Shown here: one piece after another, positions 54,025 to 62,804 of the stretch | Layout: the number at the start of each line of letters is the position of its first letter | Numbering within the stretch: the stretch's first letter is position 1 | Assembly (NCBI RefSeq): GCF_013304445.1 | Contig: NZ_JAAITA010000001.1 | Location: 248,001 to 312,000 of the forward strand | DNA length: 64,000 nt | Reading direction: 5' to 3' | From: Blautia hansenii | Lineage (GTDB): Bacteria; Bacillota; Clostridia; Lachnospirales; Lachnospiraceae | Translations under genes and position numbers: made by a program | Notes under the pieces: generated by a model | What the model saw: only the letters and a program-made list of their open reading frames with translations | Database searches by the model: none | Told to the model about the DNA's origin: nothing

Positions 54025-55053
54025 ATGAAAGGTTTAAAAAGAATTTTAGCAGCAGCTCTTTGTGTTACCGTAATTGCGGGCATGTCCGGCTGTGCTTCTT
54101 CCGTGACAGGAGGAAAGAGAATTATCCGTATTTCTCATGCACAGTCTGAAACCCACCCGGAACATCTGGGTCTTTTGAAATTTAAAGAGTATGTAGAAGA
54201 AAATCTGGGTGATAAGTATGAAGTACAGATTTTCCCAAATGAACTTCTGGGTTCTGCGCAGAAAGCCATTGAACTGACACAGACAGGCGCCATTGACTTC
54301 GTAGTGGCAGGTACTGCAAACCTGGAAACCTTTGCAGATGTATATGAGGTTTTCAGTATGCCATATCTGTTTACTTCAGAGGATGCCTATCATGAAGTTA
54401 TGAATGATACAGATTATATGAACCAGGTGTATGCTTCTACAGACGAAGCCGGATTCCGCGTACTGACCTGGTACAATGCAGGAACCCGTAACTTCTATGC
54501 AACAAAGCCAATCCATACACCGGATGACCTGAAAGGCCTGAAAATCCGTGTACAGCAGTCACCAGCCAGTGTAAATATGGCCAAAGCCTTTGGTGCTGCC
54601 GCTTCTCCAATGAGTTTTGGTGAAGTTTATACAGCCATTCAGCAGGGTGTTATTGACGGCGCGGAGAACAACGAACTGGCTCTGACTAACAACAAACACG
54701 GAGAAGTTGCCAAATACTTCTCTTACAATAAGCATCAGATGGTGCCGGATATGTTAATCGGAAACCTGAAATTCTTAAACAGCTTAAGCGACGAAGAAAG
54801 AGAAGTTTTTGAGGAAGCTGCCAGACTGTCTACAGAAGTAGAACTGGAGGAATGGGATGTACAGGTAGAAGAGGCAAAGAAAATTGCCCAGGACGACATG
54901 GGTGTGGAATTTATTGATGTGGACATTCAGCAGTTTAAAGACAAAGTAGCCGGTGTGCAGGACGAGATGCTTAAGGAAAATCCGGACATTCAGGATTTGT
55001 ATGACCGCATTCAGGAAATCAACGCGAAATACACAGATAAGGAGGCAGAGTAA
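54025..55053 (+). CDS. dctP: TRAP transporter solute-binding lipoprotein DctP
   Basis: 342-residue extracytoplasmic binding protein. The signal ends in lipobox MSGC (Cys23). The mature part shows the DctP fold with the carboxylate-binding Arg region (RNFYATKPIHTPDDLKGLKIRVQQSP, near 150). Substrate, by context, is glucuronate or galacturonate. First of the three TRAP genes; its stop overlaps dctQ by one base. Confidence 0.92.
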   Translation: MKGLKRILAAALCVTVIAGMSGCASSVTGGKRIIRISHAQSETHPEHLGLLKFKEYVEENLGDKYEVQIFPNELLGSAQKAIELTQTGAIDFVVAGTANLETFADVYEVFSMPYLFTSEDAYHEVMNDTDYMNQVYASTDEAGFRVLTWYNAGTRNFYATKPIHTPDDLKGLKIRVQQSPASVNMAKAFGAAASPMSFGEVYTAIQQGVIDGAENNELALTNNKHGEVAKYFSYNKHQMVPDMLIGNLKFLNSLSDEEREVFEEAARLSTEVELEEWDVQVEEAKKIAQDDMGVEFIDVDIQQFKDKVAGVQDEMLKENPDIQDLYDRIQEINAKYTDKEAE

Positions 55054-55556
55054 TGAACGTATTGCATAAAATCCGTAAAGGAATTGACCTGGTATTAAGC
55101 TGGGCCTGTGCAGCTCTGTTTGCACTGATGGTAATTGTGGGAACGTATCAGATTGTAGTTCGTTATTTTTTCAATAGCCCAAGTACCGTGTCAGAGGAAC
55201 TTCTGACTTACAGCTTTACCTGGATGGCGCTTCTGGCTTCCGCTTACGTATTTGGGAAAAGAGACCATATGCGTATGGGATTTATTGCAGACAAATTAAC
55301 AGGAACACCGAGAAAAGTGCTGGAAATCATAATTGAGATTCTGGTTATGTTTTTGGCAGGCAGTGTTATGGTGTACGGCGGCTGGAATATTATGGGGCTG
55401 ACCATGACACAGGTGACTGCTTCTTTAGGGGTTCCTATGGGTGTTATCTATACGGTCGTTCCTCTTTCCGGTATTCTGATTGTCATCTACTCTATACTGA
55501 ATATTGTAGATTTGGCTGCAGGATATGAAAGAGAACAGAGAGAAGTAAAGGAATAA
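55053..55556 (+). CDS. dctQ: TRAP transporter small permease DctQ
   Basis: 167-residue membrane protein with four hydrophobic helices and the family block SEELLTYSFTWMALLASAY near 48-65. It scaffolds DctM. The ATG shares one base with the dctP stop. Confidence 0.92.
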   Translation: MNVLHKIRKGIDLVLSWACAALFALMVIVGTYQIVVRYFFNSPSTVSEELLTYSFTWMALLASAYVFGKRDHMRMGFIADKLTGTPRKVLEIIIEILVMFLAGSVMVYGGWNIMGLTMTQVTASLGVPMGVIYTVVPLSGILIVIYSILNIVDLAAGYEREQREVKE

Positions 55557-55572
55557 GAGGGAGGAGAAGTAT

Positions 55573-56880
55573 ATGAATACAGCAATTATTTCAGGTCTGA
55601 TTATTTTGGTCTTGCTGGTTATCATGCTGGTTGCCGGTGTGCCCATCGCCGTTGCGTTGGGAATTTCTTCCGTGTGTGCAATTCTTCCGGTTATGGATAC
55701 CAGTGTTGCAGTTTTAACAGGAGCCCAGAGAATTTTTTCCGGTATCTCCGTATTCAGTCTGCTGGCCATTCCGTTTTTTATTCTGGCCGGAAACATTATG
55801 AACAAGGGCGGTATTGCAGTCCGTCTGATTAATCTTGCAAAACTGGTGACAGGACGTACACCAGGTGCTCTGGCACAGACAAACGTTCTGGCTAACATGT
55901 TGTTCGGTGCGATTTCCGGTTCCGGTACAGCGGCTGCTTCTGCTATGGGTTCTATTATCGGACCGATTGAAAAAGATGAGGGGTATGACCCGAACTTTTC
56001 CGCAGCAGCCAACATTGCAACAGCGCCTACAGGACTTCTGATTCCTCCAAGTAACGTTATGATTACCTTTTCTTTGGTGAGTGGAGGAACTTCGGTGGCA
56101 GCCCTTTTCATGGCAGGCTATATTCCCGGTATTCTTTGGGGTCTGGCTTGTATGATTGTTATTTATTTTATTGCCAAGAAGAGAAATTACAGAAGCAAAC
56201 AGAAGTTTACATTTAAAGAAGCCATGAACATTATTTTTCAGGCACTTCCATGTTTGCTGTTGATTATTATTGTAATCGGTGGTATTATTGCTGGTGTATT
56301 TACAGCGACAGAAGGTTCTGTGGTTGCGGTTGTATACAGCTTATTGTTATCCTTGTTTGGATACAAATCCATTAAATTAAAAGATATTCCGGCTCTGTTA
56401 AAAGACAGTGCGGAGATGACAGGTATCATTATTTTCCTGATTGGTGTGTCCAGCATTATGTCCTGGGTTATGGCCTTTACCAATATCCCGACTCTGGTTT
56501 CCAACGGACTTTTAGCTATCAGTGACAGCAAGATTGTGATTCTTCTGATGATTAATATTATCCTGCTGATTGTAGGTACTTTTATGGATATGACACCGGC
56601 GTGTCTGATTTTCACACCGATTTTCCTTCCGGTTTGTACCGCACTGGGCATGAATACCATTCACTTTGGTATTATGCTGATTTTCAACCTGTGTATCGGA
56701 ACCATTACACCTCCGGTTGGAACAACTTTGTTTGTAGGTGTAAAGGTAGGTAACGTTAAGATTGAAACCGTATTCAAACAGCTTCTGGTATACTTTGCCG
56801 CAATCTTTGTGGTACTGATGCTGGTAACTTATATCCCTCAGCTGAGTCTGTGGCTGCCTGGCCTTATGGGATATGTCTAA
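55573..56880 (+). CDS. dctM: TRAP transporter large permease DctM
   Basis: 435-residue permease with about 12 helices that moves the substrate with sodium. Conserved blocks include LAIPFFILAGNIMNKGGIA near 65 and SGSGTAAASAMGSI near 118. It has the typical size and follows dctQ by 16 bases. Confidence 0.94.
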   Translation: MNTAIISGLIILVLLVIMLVAGVPIAVALGISSVCAILPVMDTSVAVLTGAQRIFSGISVFSLLAIPFFILAGNIMNKGGIAVRLINLAKLVTGRTPGALAQTNVLANMLFGAISGSGTAAASAMGSIIGPIEKDEGYDPNFSAAANIATAPTGLLIPPSNVMITFSLVSGGTSVAALFMAGYIPGILWGLACMIVIYFIAKKRNYRSKQKFTFKEAMNIIFQALPCLLLIIIVIGGIIAGVFTATEGSVVAVVYSLLLSLFGYKSIKLKDIPALLKDSAEMTGIIIFLIGVSSIMSWVMAFTNIPTLVSNGLLAISDSKIVILLMINIILLIVGTFMDMTPACLIFTPIFLPVCTALGMNTIHFGIMLIFNLCIGTITPPVGTTLFVGVKVGNVKIETVFKQLLVYFAAIFVVLMLVTYIPQLSLWLPGLMGYV

Positions 56881-56906
56881 AATAAATTTATAAGGAGGCT
56901 GTTCAT

Positions 56907-58322
56907 ATGAAAGCATTTATGGACAAAGATTTTTTACTCAGTACAGAGACAGCACAGGAATTGTATCATAATTTCGCAGCGCAGGTTCCTGTACTGGACT
57001 ATCACTGCCATATCAATCCTCAGGAAATCGCTGAGGACAGAAAGTTTGAGAACATTACACAGGTATGGCTTGGAGGCGACCATTACAAATGGCGTCAGAT
57101 GCGTTCCAATGGTGTGGACGAATACTATATCACCGGAGACGCACCGGACAGAGAAAAATTCCAGAAATGGGCGGAAACTTTGGAAAAAGCTATCGGAAAT
57201 CCGTTGTTTCACTGGAGTCACCTGGAACTGCAGAGATACTTTGGCTACACCGGTGTATTAAACGGAGAAACCGCAGAAGAAGTGTGGAACCTGTGCAATG
57301 CCAAATTGCAGGAAGATTCCATGAGTGTAAGAAACCTGATTAAACAGTCAAATGTAACATTGCTTTGCACTACAGATGACCCCATTGATGATTTGAAATG
57401 GCACAAGGTTATCAAAGAAGATGAAACTTTTGATGTACAGGTGCTGCCTGCATGGAGACCGGACAAGGCTACCAATGTGGAAAAACCGGATTTCGTAGAA
57501 TACCTTGGCAAACTGTCCCAGGTTTCCGGTGTGGAAATCAAAACGTTTGCAGACTTAAAAGAAGCCATTGCAAAGAGAATGGAATACTTTGACAGCATGG
57601 GCTGTTCTATTTCTGACCATGGTCTGGACTATGTCATGTATGCACCGGCCAGTGACGAAGAAGTAGAAAGAATTTTTGCAGACCGTCTGGCAGGAAAAGA
57701 AATCACAAAAGAAGATGCAGCAAAATACAAAACTGCATTTATGCTGTTCCTGGCAGGAAAATATGAAGAAATGAACTGGGTAATGCAGTTACACTATGGC
57801 TGTAAGAGAGATAACAACAAAGCTATGTACGCAAAACTCGGCCCGGATACGGGATTCGACTGTATCAGCAACTTTGCACCGGGCGAACAGCTTGCAGACT
57901 TCTTAAACGCAGTCAATGAAGCAAAAAACCTGCCAAAAACGATTTTATACAGCTTAAATCCGGGAGATGACGAATTAATCGGAACGATTCTGGGCTGCTT
58001 CCAGAACAGCGATGCTATCGGAAAAATTCAGCAGGGTTCTGCATGGTGGTTCAACGACAACAAAACAGGTATGATGAAGCAGATGACTTCTTTAGCAAAT
58101 CTGGGTCTTCTGGGCAACTTCATCGGTATGCTGACTGATTCCAGAAGTTTCCTGTCTTACCCAAGACATGAGTACTTCAGAAGAATTATGTGCGAGCTTA
58201 TCGGCGGCTGGGTAGAAAACGGAGAATATCCAAAGGATATGAAGAATCTGGAGAAAATTGTCAAAGGAATTTCCTATAATAATGCAGTGCGTTACTTCGG
58301 ATTTGATTTGGAAACAAAATAA
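56907..58322 (+). CDS. uxaC: Uronate isomerase UxaC
   Basis: 471-residue isomerase (amidohydrolase fold) interconverting glucuronate/fructuronate and galacturonate/tagaturonate. The HxH metal motif is in LDYHCHINP near 33, and WRPDKATN near 172 is conserved. With UxaB and UxaA it completes galacturonate to KDG. KDG kinase and aldolase, and UxuAB, are not in the window. Confidence 0.95.
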   Translation: MKAFMDKDFLLSTETAQELYHNFAAQVPVLDYHCHINPQEIAEDRKFENITQVWLGGDHYKWRQMRSNGVDEYYITGDAPDREKFQKWAETLEKAIGNPLFHWSHLELQRYFGYTGVLNGETAEEVWNLCNAKLQEDSMSVRNLIKQSNVTLLCTTDDPIDDLKWHKVIKEDETFDVQVLPAWRPDKATNVEKPDFVEYLGKLSQVSGVEIKTFADLKEAIAKRMEYFDSMGCSISDHGLDYVMYAPASDEEVERIFADRLAGKEITKEDAAKYKTAFMLFLAGKYEEMNWVMQLHYGCKRDNNKAMYAKLGPDTGFDCISNFAPGEQLADFLNAVNEAKNLPKTILYSLNPGDDELIGTILGCFQNSDAIGKIQQGSAWWFNDNKTGMMKQMTSLANLGLLGNFIGMLTDSRSFLSYPRHEYFRRIMCELIGGWVENGEYPKDMKNLEKIVKGISYNNAVRYFGFDLETK

Positions 58323-58330
58323 AAGACCTC

Positions 58331-58368
58331 AAAAGGGAACCTGTTTTGCGGCAGTTTCCCTTTTTTGT
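58331..58368 (+). terminator. Terminator after uxaC
   Basis: AAAAGGGAACCTG and CAGTTTCCCTTTT form a 13-bp stem with one mismatch and a T-run. Confidence 0.82.
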
Positions 58369-58452
58369 TGAAAGGGAAAGCATTTTTTTCTGGTATTTTG
58401 GAACAATGTATGCTAATATAAGACGAATATTAAAAAGTAAGGGAGAAAAACT

Positions 58453-59715
58453 GTGGAAAATCGTAAAATTATCCAAGTGGAAGAGAAAGTACCGCCAAAA
58501 CTTTTGATTCCATTGAGTATTCAGCATATGTTTGCCATGTTTGGTGCGTCTGTGCTGGTTCCGTTTATTTTTGGCATTAACCCAGCCATTGTATTGTTTA
58601 TGAATGGTGTGGGAACTCTGCTTTTCATTTTGATTACAAAAGGAAAAGCACCGGCCTACCTGGGCTCCAGCTTTGCTTTTATCGCTCCGGCCAGCATTGT
58701 TATCAGCAAGTTTGGTTACGAATATGCCCTGGGCGGTTTCGTGGCTGTGGGATTCTGCGGCTGTATCCTGGCACTGGTTATTTACAAATTCGGTTCGGAC
58801 TGGATTGATGTGGTATTGCCTCCTGCGGCTATGGGGCCGGTGGTTGCCCTGATTGGTCTGGAGTTGTCCTCTACGGCAGCCAGCAATGCAGGGATGTTGG
58901 ACGAGAAACTGAAAAGCGGCAATGTCATTGTCTTTCTGGTAACGCTGGGTGTAGCCGTGTTTGGCTCTGTGGTATTTCGGAAATTCCTTTCTGTTATTCC
59001 TATCCTCATTGCTATTATTGCTGGTTATGTTGCAGCCATTGCCTGCGGTATCGTAGACTTTACTGCAGTGTCAGAGGCTTCTCTTTTTGCATTGCCGAAT
59101 TTCAGCACACCGAAGTTTGACATGCAGGCCATTGTCATTATCCTTCCGGTGATTCTGGTTGTAACTTCCGAGCATATCGGACACCAGATTGTAACAGGAA
59201 AAATCGTGGGAAGAGATTTGCTGAAAAATCCAGGTCTGCACCGCTCGCTGTTTGCAGATAACTTTTCTACCATGATATCCGGTTTTATCGGCTCTGTGCC
59301 CACAACCACCTATGGGGAGAATATCGGTGTTATGGCCATGACCCGTGTGTACAGCGTGTATGTTATCGGCGGAGCAGCCGTGCTTTCCATTATCTGCTCC
59401 TTTATCGGAAAGCTGACAGCGCTCATCAATACCATTCCGGGTCCGGTTATCGGAGGAATTTCCTTCCTTCTGTATGGTATGATTGGTACTTCCGGTATTC
59501 GTATTCTGGTAGACGGAAGAGTGGATTACGGCCGTTCCAGAAACCTGGCGCTTACCTCTGTAATTTTTGTCACAGGACTTTCCGGAATTACGGTGAGCAT
59601 CGGAGAAATCGAATTAAGAGGCATGGTACTGGCCTGTATCGTGGGTATGGCACTGAGCCTTATCTTCTATGTACTGGATAAGCTGAAGCTGACCAATGAC
59701 AGGGAAGAAGCATAA
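58453..59715 (+). CDS. uraA: Uracil permease (NCS2 family)
   Basis: 420-residue transporter with about 14 helices. Family blocks include IQHMFAMFGASVLVPF near 23, AYLGSSFAFIAP near 70, and VTSEHIGHQ near 235 with the conserved Glu. The small PVIGGISFLLYGMIG block is near 335. A GTG start with GGGAG is used. The upstream region has an extended -10 (TGCTAATAT, 58411-58419) but no clear -35; no PyrR leader is seen. Confidence 0.9.
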   Translation: MENRKIIQVEEKVPPKLLIPLSIQHMFAMFGASVLVPFIFGINPAIVLFMNGVGTLLFILITKGKAPAYLGSSFAFIAPASIVISKFGYEYALGGFVAVGFCGCILALVIYKFGSDWIDVVLPPAAMGPVVALIGLELSSTAASNAGMLDEKLKSGNVIVFLVTLGVAVFGSVVFRKFLSVIPILIAIIAGYVAAIACGIVDFTAVSEASLFALPNFSTPKFDMQAIVIILPVILVVTSEHIGHQIVTGKIVGRDLLKNPGLHRSLFADNFSTMISGFIGSVPTTTYGENIGVMAMTRVYSVYVIGGAAVLSIICSFIGKLTALINTIPGPVIGGISFLLYGMIGTSGIRILVDGRVDYGRSRNLALTSVIFVTGLSGITVSIGEIELRGMVLACIVGMALSLIFYVLDKLKLTNDREEA

Positions 59716-59740
59716 AGGTTTACTATTTATATGGAAGAAA

Positions 59741-59778
59741 CAGAAAAGACACTTCGCGATGAGGTGTCTTTTTTCTGT
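59741..59778 (+). terminator. Terminator after uraA
   Basis: CAGAAAAGACAC and GTGTCTTTTTTCTG stem, T-rich tail; lies before the convergent reductase gene. Confidence 0.8.
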
Positions 59779-59788
59779 GATTTTTTTG

Positions 59789-60919
59789 CTATTTGTCTAA
59801 TTCACCCAGTTCCTTTGCTGCTGTTTCCAGATTCTCGCGAATGGAGAGAGCCTGAGGACAGACCGTTTCGCATTTGCCGCATTTTTTACACTGGTCGGCT
59901 CTTGCGGATTCTTTCATGTCTGTAAAATAAGCATGCTTTGTTTTGGCATCGTTTCCGTACATGGACCATTCGTTCCAGATACGGAAGTTCCCCGGGATAT
60001 CTACGCCAAAGGGGCAGGGCATGCAGTAGGCACAGCCGGTACAGCCGTTTTTCGTTCTCTGGCGGATGGCAGCCGCCACATCAGCAACCACTTCTTTTTC
60101 CTGAAGAGAGAGAGGTGTAAAGTCTGTAAAGGTGTCCAGATTGTCTTTTACCTGCTCCATGGTGGACATACCGCTCAAAACAACCTTTACGTTTGGTTTG
60201 CTGGCCACCCAGCGAAGAGCCCAGGATGCAAGGCTGCAAAGAGGATCAAAGTCTGTAAACCGGACAGAAATTTCCTGTGGAAGAGAAGCTAAAGCGCCGC
60301 CTTTTACCGGTTCCATAATGACCAGAGGAATTCCCAGCTCTTCTGTCAGTTCATAGCCCCGGTCACCAGCCTGGATTTCTGTGTCAATGTAATTGTACTG
60401 AATCTGACAGAAATCCCAGTCTCTGTAGGTGAGAATCTTTTTAAAGGTATCAAAATCGTCATGGAAGGAGAAACCAAGAAAGCGGATTTTCCCCTGCTGT
60501 TTCATGTCCTCCAGAAATGGAATCACACCTAAATCCAGCACCTGCTGCCATTTTTCCTTGTCCAGACAGTGAATCAGATAAAAATCCACATAGTCGGTCT
60601 GGAGACGTTCTAATTGTTTGTAAAAAATTTTTTTCACGTCTTCCGATGTTTTTATATCCCACATGGGAAGTTTGGTAGCCAGATAAAAGGATTCCCTGGG
60701 GTATTTTTTCAAGGTACGTCCCAGAAAGGGTTCGCTTTCCCCGTTGTGATAGGGGTAGGCTGTGTCTATGTAGTTCACTCCGGCTTTTATAGCGGTGTCC
60801 AGAAGTTTTTGGGCTTCTTTTTCGTTAATGGTGCCATCTGTATTCTGGGGAAAGCGCATACAGCCAAATCCCAGAAGAGAGGGAGAGACTCCCAGTTTTT
60901 CAAATTTGCGATATTCCAT
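59789..60919 (-). CDS. Aldo/keto reductase fused to a 2[4Fe-4S] ferredoxin-like domain
   Basis: 376 residues. Residues 1-285 form an aldo/keto reductase barrel (GFGCMRFP, DTAYPYHNGESE with the catalytic Tyr, LIHCLDKEKW). The tail has CTGCAYCMPCPFGVDIP and CKKCGKCETVCPQ, binding sites for two iron-sulfur clusters. Such fusions are common in clostridia. A GGAGGTAAC site precedes the ATG. Substrate unknown. Confidence 0.88.
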   Translation of the reverse strand: MEYRKFEKLGVSPSLLGFGCMRFPQNTDGTINEKEAQKLLDTAIKAGVNYIDTAYPYHNGESEPFLGRTLKKYPRESFYLATKLPMWDIKTSEDVKKIFYKQLERLQTDYVDFYLIHCLDKEKWQQVLDLGVIPFLEDMKQQGKIRFLGFSFHDDFDTFKKILTYRDWDFCQIQYNYIDTEIQAGDRGYELTEELGIPLVIMEPVKGGALASLPQEISVRFTDFDPLCSLASWALRWVASKPNVKVVLSGMSTMEQVKDNLDTFTDFTPLSLQEKEVVADVAAAIRQRTKNGCTGCAYCMPCPFGVDIPGNFRIWNEWSMYGNDAKTKHAYFTDMKESARADQCKKCGKCETVCPQALSIRENLETAAKELGELDK

Positions 60920-61021
60920 ATGTTACCTCCTCATGTGTTGTAGGTTATCGTTCTCTTTATTTTATCATTGTATGAGAAAAAAGGACAGATAGAAAAGAAA
61001 AATTGTACAGGAAAAAATAAG

Positions 61022-61062
61022 AAACAGGCAGATATAGGAAAAGGATATACCCGCCTGTTTTT
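61022..61062 (-). terminator. Terminator after the cotJ operon
   Basis: AAACAGGC/GCCTGTTT outer stem with an imperfect inner stem; on the minus strand a T-rich tail follows. Confidence 0.6.
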
Positions 61063-61076
61063 GAAATATTTTTTAA

Positions 61077-61718
61077 TTATTTGCTGCAGTTACAGGTATT
61101 GTCTTTGCAGGATGCCTTACAGGGCATATCAAACGCCGGATTAAAGGCATAGAAGTTGTTGGAATCCAGGTCTTCCTGAACGCTTCTTAAAACTTCACCG
61201 AAACGCTGAAAATGAACGATTTCTCTGGCGCGGAGGAATTTGATGGGGGCAATGACATCAGGGTCATCAATCAGGCGCAGAATGTTGTCGTAAGTGGTTC
61301 GAGCCTTTTGTTCTGCTGCTATATCCTCAAATAAATCCGTGATAGGGTCGCCCTTGGACTGAAATTCACAGGCGTTGAAAGGAATTCCCCCTGCCGCCTG
61401 TGGCCAGATACCTACTGTATGGTCCACATAATAGGGGGCAAAACCGGATTTTTCAATTTCTTCCATAGAGAGGTTGCGGGTAAGCTGGTGAACAATGGTG
61501 GCTACCATTTCCAAATGCCCCAATTCTTCGGTTCCGATATCCGTCAATGTTCCCATAGCTATCCGGTTGGTCATGGCGAATCGCTGGGACAGATATCGCA
61601 TGGAGGCGCCCATTTCTCCGTCAGGGCCGCCATATTGGCTGATAATCACCTGCGCTGCTCTGGCATCAGGTTTTTTGATATTGATAGGAAACTGCAGTCG
61701 TTTTTCATAATTCCACAT
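61077..61718 (-). CDS. cotJC: Spore coat protein CotJC (manganese-catalase family)
   Basis: 213 residues of the Mn-catalase ferritin-like fold, with GTEELGHLEMVATIVHQ near 62 and the second Glu pair in AEQKARTTYDN and REIVHFQRFGE. The C-terminus is Cys-rich (CKASCKDNTCNCSK). It is an inner-coat component, with GGAGTG upstream of the ATG, right after cotJB. Confidence 0.93.
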   Translation of the reverse strand: MWNYEKRLQFPINIKKPDARAAQVIISQYGGPDGEMGASMRYLSQRFAMTNRIAMGTLTDIGTEELGHLEMVATIVHQLTRNLSMEEIEKSGFAPYYVDHTVGIWPQAAGGIPFNACEFQSKGDPITDLFEDIAAEQKARTTYDNILRLIDDPDVIAPIKFLRAREIVHFQRFGEVLRSVQEDLDSNNFYAFNPAFDMPCKASCKDNTCNCSK

Positions 61719-61721
61719 CTT

Positions 61722-61994
61722 TTAACACACTCCTTCCCAAGGCCAGGGCTGCATGACCCAATCCCAGCACTGTCTGCAGTTTTCGCTGTCGCTGTCCAGT
61801 GTGAGAGGACCGAAGCGGGCTGCATATTCTTTCAGAAGCTCTTTCCGGAGCGCTGTATTTTCACAAAAATAAGCCATAGCATCGTCGTCGTCCGGGTGGG
61901 TATCCAGATAAAGAGTCATGTCGTTCACTGCGAAACTGACCTGGTTAATCATAGAGAAAAGTTCCGCCTGAGAACAGGAACGGGGATTTTTCAT
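61722..61994 (-). CDS. cotJB: Spore coat protein CotJB
   Basis: 90 residues, CotJB family (SFAVNDMTLYLDTHPDDDDAM; ending in a Trp/Pro/Cys-rich WDWVMQPWPWEGVC). The ATG at 61994 overlaps the cotJA stop (ATGA); the upstream in-frame extension was dropped. Confidence 0.9.
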   Translation of the reverse strand: MKNPRSCSQAELFSMINQVSFAVNDMTLYLDTHPDDDDAMAYFCENTALRKELLKEYAARFGPLTLDSDSENCRQCWDWVMQPWPWEGVC

Positions 61995-62272
61995 CGTCTG
62001 ACACCTCGCTTTCCGCAAAATGGTTTGCAAAGTTCCGGAAAAATAGTACCCATGGGAAATGCTTTGCATAAATCAAAAACAGTAGAGAACTGCTGGCAGG
62101 GAACATAGGCCATAGTAAGAGGCAAATGGTCCGCATGTGTGTAAATTCCTGTATTGTCTACCCGGTCTGAGCAGCCGCAGCCTGAAGAAACCGGAGCGCT
62201 TTTCCGGACAGCCTCACGGGGCATAACCCGGCAGGAACGGCAGGCATTATAATGCATTCGATAATTATCCAT
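61991..62272 (-). CDS. cotJA: Spore coat-associated protein CotJA
   Basis: 93 residues. The second half (LTMAYVPCQQFSTVFD, MGTIFPELCKPF) is the CotJA pattern. The first half holds several Cys (CRSC, GCGC), longer than the usual short CotJA. First gene of cotJABC. Confidence 0.87.
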   Translation of the reverse strand: MDNYRMHYNACRSCRVMPREAVRKSAPVSSGCGCSDRVDNTGIYTHADHLPLTMAYVPCQQFSTVFDLCKAFPMGTIFPELCKPFCGKRGVRR

Positions 62273-62330
62273 GATTCAAACCTTTCTGTCTATGTTTTCA
62301 CAGAACAAAGAGAGAGTTCTGTTACATTCT

Positions 62331-62357
62331 TATTTTATGGCAATCTGGTAAAAAAGT
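62331..62357 (-). promoter_or_regulatory. Putative sporulation (sigma-K-like) promoter of cotJABC
   Basis: Minus strand: AC (62357-62356), 16-base spacer, CATAAAATA (62339-62331), fitting AC-N16-CATANNNTA. It lies 59 bases before the cotJA start. In Bacillus cotJ is sigma-E dependent, but no ATA -35 is seen here. Confidence 0.4.
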
Positions 62358-62368
62358 GAGAAAAAGTA

Positions 62369-62397
62369 TTGACTTTTTGGATAACATCCATTATAGT
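62369..62397 (+). promoter_or_regulatory. Promoter of the HMA chaperone gene
   Basis: TTGACT, 17-base spacer, TATAGT. Confidence 0.7.
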
Positions 62398-62407
62398 ACA
62401 AATATAG

Positions 62408-62425
62408 ATTAAACAAATGTTTAAT
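62408..62425. promoter_or_regulatory. ArsR/SmtB-like metal-responsive operator
   Basis: ATTAAACAAATGTTTAAT: 8-base arms around two bases. It starts ten bases after the -10 box. The form resembles CadC/CzrA operators (TGAACAAATNTTCA type). Confidence 0.6.
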
Positions 62426-62462
62426 TGTTAAAGAAATATTGAATGAGAAAGGAGTACTTATC

Positions 62463-62681
62463 ATGAAAAAAACTTATAAAATCGAAGTAGACTGCGCAAA
62501 CTGTGCAAATCTGATGGAGGAAGCTGCAAAGAAAACAGCCGGTGTTGCAAATGCAACGGTAAACTTCATGGCACTGAAAATGATTGTGGAGTTTGAAGAA
62601 GGCCAGGAACCGAAAAAGGTTATGAAAGAAGTTTTAAAGGCATGTAGAAAAGTAGAGCCTGACTGTGAAATTGAGTTTTAA
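62463..62681 (+). CDS. Free-standing HMA-domain metal-binding protein
   Basis: 72-residue ferredoxin-like HMA protein with the metal pair C11-x2-C14 in DCANCANLM. It resembles the N-terminal domain of zinc/cadmium pumps and would hand metal to, or sense for, the ATPase 124 bases downstream. AAAGGAG precedes the ATG. Confidence 0.9.
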   Translation: MKKTYKIEVDCANCANLMEEAAKKTAGVANATVNFMALKMIVEFEEGQEPKKVMKEVLKACRKVEPDCEIEF

Positions 62682-62700
62682 ACAAAGATGATAAGGGTGT

Positions 62701-62785
62701 GGGGATGCTGCGGTAAGTGCATCCCCTTCAAAATTTAAAAAAGATAAGAAATTCCTATACAAAAAAAGTAGATATGGGATATAAT
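62701..62785 (+). promoter_or_regulatory. Hairpin and possible second promoter before the CPC ATPase
   Basis: GGGGATGC/GCATCCCC (62701-62726) forms an 8-bp stem followed by only TTC, so termination would be weak. A perfect TATAAT at 62780-62785 has a moderate TATACA 18 bases upstream. Together they could set different levels of chaperone and pump. Confidence 0.45.
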
Positions 62786-62804
62786 AAAGCGAAAGGAGAA
62801 AATT

